From: Pseudomonas baetica
GTDB lineage: Bacteria > Pseudomonadota > Gammaproteobacteria > Pseudomonadales > Pseudomonadaceae
NCBI RefSeq assembly: GCF_019733355.1
Contig: NZ_JAIHLQ010000006.1
Span: 1-64,000 of the forward strand
Length of the DNA stretch: 64,000 nt
Direction of reading: 5' to 3'
The notes below the pieces were generated by a model that searched no databases, was not told where the DNA came from, and was given only the letters and a program-made list of their open reading frames with translations. Positions 63,097 through 64,000 of this stretch are shown here, in pieces (the first letter of the stretch is position 1; each line of letters opens with the position of its first letter). Both the position numbers and the translations under genes were made by a program.

Positions 63097-63615
63097 TCAT
63101 GTATACCGCCGATGGGGGTGGCCCGCGTTGATCTCGGCTACTATTTTCGACCTGACGCTATTGAGTGCCAGCCCAAGTATGTTCGAGCCGCGCCAGTTGC
63201 GCCGGTCCAGGATGCGTGGATTGGACTCCCAGAGTTTTACGCCATAAACCCCATCGCTCCCGCTTGCCTCAACAAACTCAAGATCACCTGTGTTGATCAT
63301 TTCGAGTTTGAGATCCTCATGCTGAGTGAACTTGGCATACAGAGCATGAAGAAGGATTGCTTCCCGCCTCTCAACCCAAACAGCCTCGACGAAACCATCG
63401 ACCTTGCGCCCAATAGCTTTCTGTTCAGCGGGATCATGGGTAGCCATGATTTCCGCAGCGCGGACTTCATCTCCAAAGAGGCGGGCCTTCGCGAACATGA
63501 GCATCTGTTCGACGCAATTGAAGATAATCCCCTTGACCGTGAACGGGCGCAGGTACCAGTTGCTGTATATCTCGCTCTTGTGGTGGAAGAGCAGGAACCC
63601 ATTAGCAACCTTCAT
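63097..63615 (-). CDS. NADAR-domain (YbiA-like) protein, 172 aa
   Basis: Matches the NADAR fold: Y-S-N-W-Y-L-R-P-F, C-V-E-Q-M-L-M-F-A-K-A, G-R-K-V-D-G-F-V-E-A-V-W, then L-E-F-V-E-A-S-G-S-D-G-V-Y-G-V-K-L and W-R-G-S-N-I-L-G-L-A-L. NADAR proteins remove ribosyl or ADP-ribosyl intermediates (YbiA acts on riboflavin precursors; others reverse DNA ADP-ribosylation). Length is normal. ATG 63615 follows GAGG; the TTG 6 bp upstream is rejected. No toxin such as DarT is seen beside it. Confidence 0.85.
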   Translation of the reverse strand: MKVANGFLLFHHKSEIYSNWYLRPFTVKGIIFNCVEQMLMFAKARLFGDEVRAAEIMATHDPAEQKAIGRKVDGFVEAVWVERREAILLHALYAKFTQHEDLKLEMINTGDLEFVEASGSDGVYGVKLWESNPRILDRRNWRGSNILGLALNSVRSKIVAEINAGHPHRRYT

Positions 63616-63832
63616 GGCCAAACCTCGGACAGCAATAGCTCCACAAACGTTGCCTCACCACTGAAACTACACGAAGCGAACTGACCGAGACTCCACCCAA
63701 GCGCCCGCACATCAGCCAAGCAGTCTAGGGTTTCTGTGGGCGTTAGTGTGAATGAGATAGTCACAGTCATCTGCAAGGGCCTTTGGCGAGGGTGTTTGGG
63801 CCAACCTAGGTTGGCCCCGTGATCTGCAAGCG

Positions 63833-64000
63833 TTAAGCCGCAGCGTTCTCAGATTTGTGCCCGAGGCTTGCTTGGAAGGATCGCAATGCAAACAAACGGT
63901 CTGCATAGGCGGACAGATCACGGAATGTTTTGAGGCTAAGCCCCGCTTGTTTTGCCGCCCAAAGCCAAGGACCAATTGTGACGTCCATTACGCTGATTTC
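63833..64000 (-). CDS. C-terminus of a GST-like protein (partial)
   Basis: The last 54 residues before TAA 63833 read ..VMDVTIGPWLWAAKQAGLSLKTFRDLSAYADRLFALRSFQASLG.., which resembles the C-terminal helices of glutathione S-transferases (..AD..I..WL...K..G.......L..Y..R...R..FQ). The 5' part lies outside the window. A palindrome GGGCCAACCTAGGTTGGCCC at about 63798-63817 follows its stop. Low certainty on family. Confidence 0.5.
   Translation of the reverse strand, partial: EISVMDVTIGPWLWAAKQAGLSLKTFRDLSAYADRLFALRSFQASLGHKSENAAA

Noticed and set aside
63112..63684. Plus-strand frame of 190 codons
   Set aside because: Antisense to the clear NADAR gene; a shadow of its codon use.

Overview
The window looks like part of a large Pseudomonas-type plasmid. 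This is inferred from four things: an iteron-controlled replication origin (rep gene at 12194-13351, iterons at 13357-14660); a gene load dominated by small proteins of unknown function with no chromosomal housekeeping operons; gamma-proteobacterial versions of the recognisable proteins (RpoH, oligoribonuclease, TusA, NADAR, DnaJ-like); and an IS21-type insertion sequence end at the left edge. No conjugation, partition or resistance genes are visible here. The name of the plasmid and host cannot be proved from the sequence alone.

Layout. 1-12000: an IS21-like end cutting a DpdA/tRNA-guanine-transglycosylase-like gene, many small unknown genes, an ASCH protein, an exported Spy/CpxP-like protein converging with an exported ClpP/SppA-like serine hydrolase-like protein, and a coupled pair of PP-loop (PAPS-reductase-like) and HxD...H oxygenase-like genes. 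12000-14800: rep gene and oriV, with 12 direct and 7 inverted iteron copies and two perfect DnaA boxes. 14800-21000: TusA-like protein, N6-methylase-like protein without a visible NPPY motif, a lipoprotein, a ribbon-helix-helix regulator and a DUF262 fragment. 21000-34500: PD-(D/E)XK-like nuclease plus SNF2 helicase, J-domain protein, cold-shock-domain fusion, DnaJ-zinc-finger-like protein and a UvrD-like helicase. 34500-49500: many small genes, an RpoH-family sigma factor, a second ribbon-helix-helix protein and a protein made of six tandem helix-turn-helix units. 49500-64000: small unknown genes, an oligoribonuclease homologue, membrane proteins, an RMF-like small protein, a NADAR protein and the tail of a GST-like gene.

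The outstanding feature is a promoter-like element repeated about 47 times. It consists of TTCTG(G/C)CAC, exactly 17 bp from TTCTGG to a GANNAT hexamer, often followed by a leader like GGGCTCATCAAC, and nearly always places GANNAT 22-36 bp upstream of a start codon. It precedes almost every minus-strand transcription unit in 62 kb and one plus-strand unit. One copy lies upstream of the unit that holds the plasmid RpoH-like sigma factor. The working model is a plasmid-wide regulon read by a plasmid-adapted sigma-32. Host-sigma recognition with an unusual -35 is the main alternative. A second, rarer 12-mer (GTTTTGGGTTGC) sits in front of three units that lack the main element.

The gene set suggests a self-contained programme of DNA metabolism (helicases, nuclease, possible base modification), stress or chaperone functions (RpoH, J-domain, DnaJ-zinc-finger, cold-shock domain, Spy-like) and RNA turnover. 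Most genes remain unassigned. Start codons were revised from the longest open frames using Shine-Dalgarno sites and the promoter spacing, and ATGA, GTGA and TTGA overlaps indicate frequent translational coupling.
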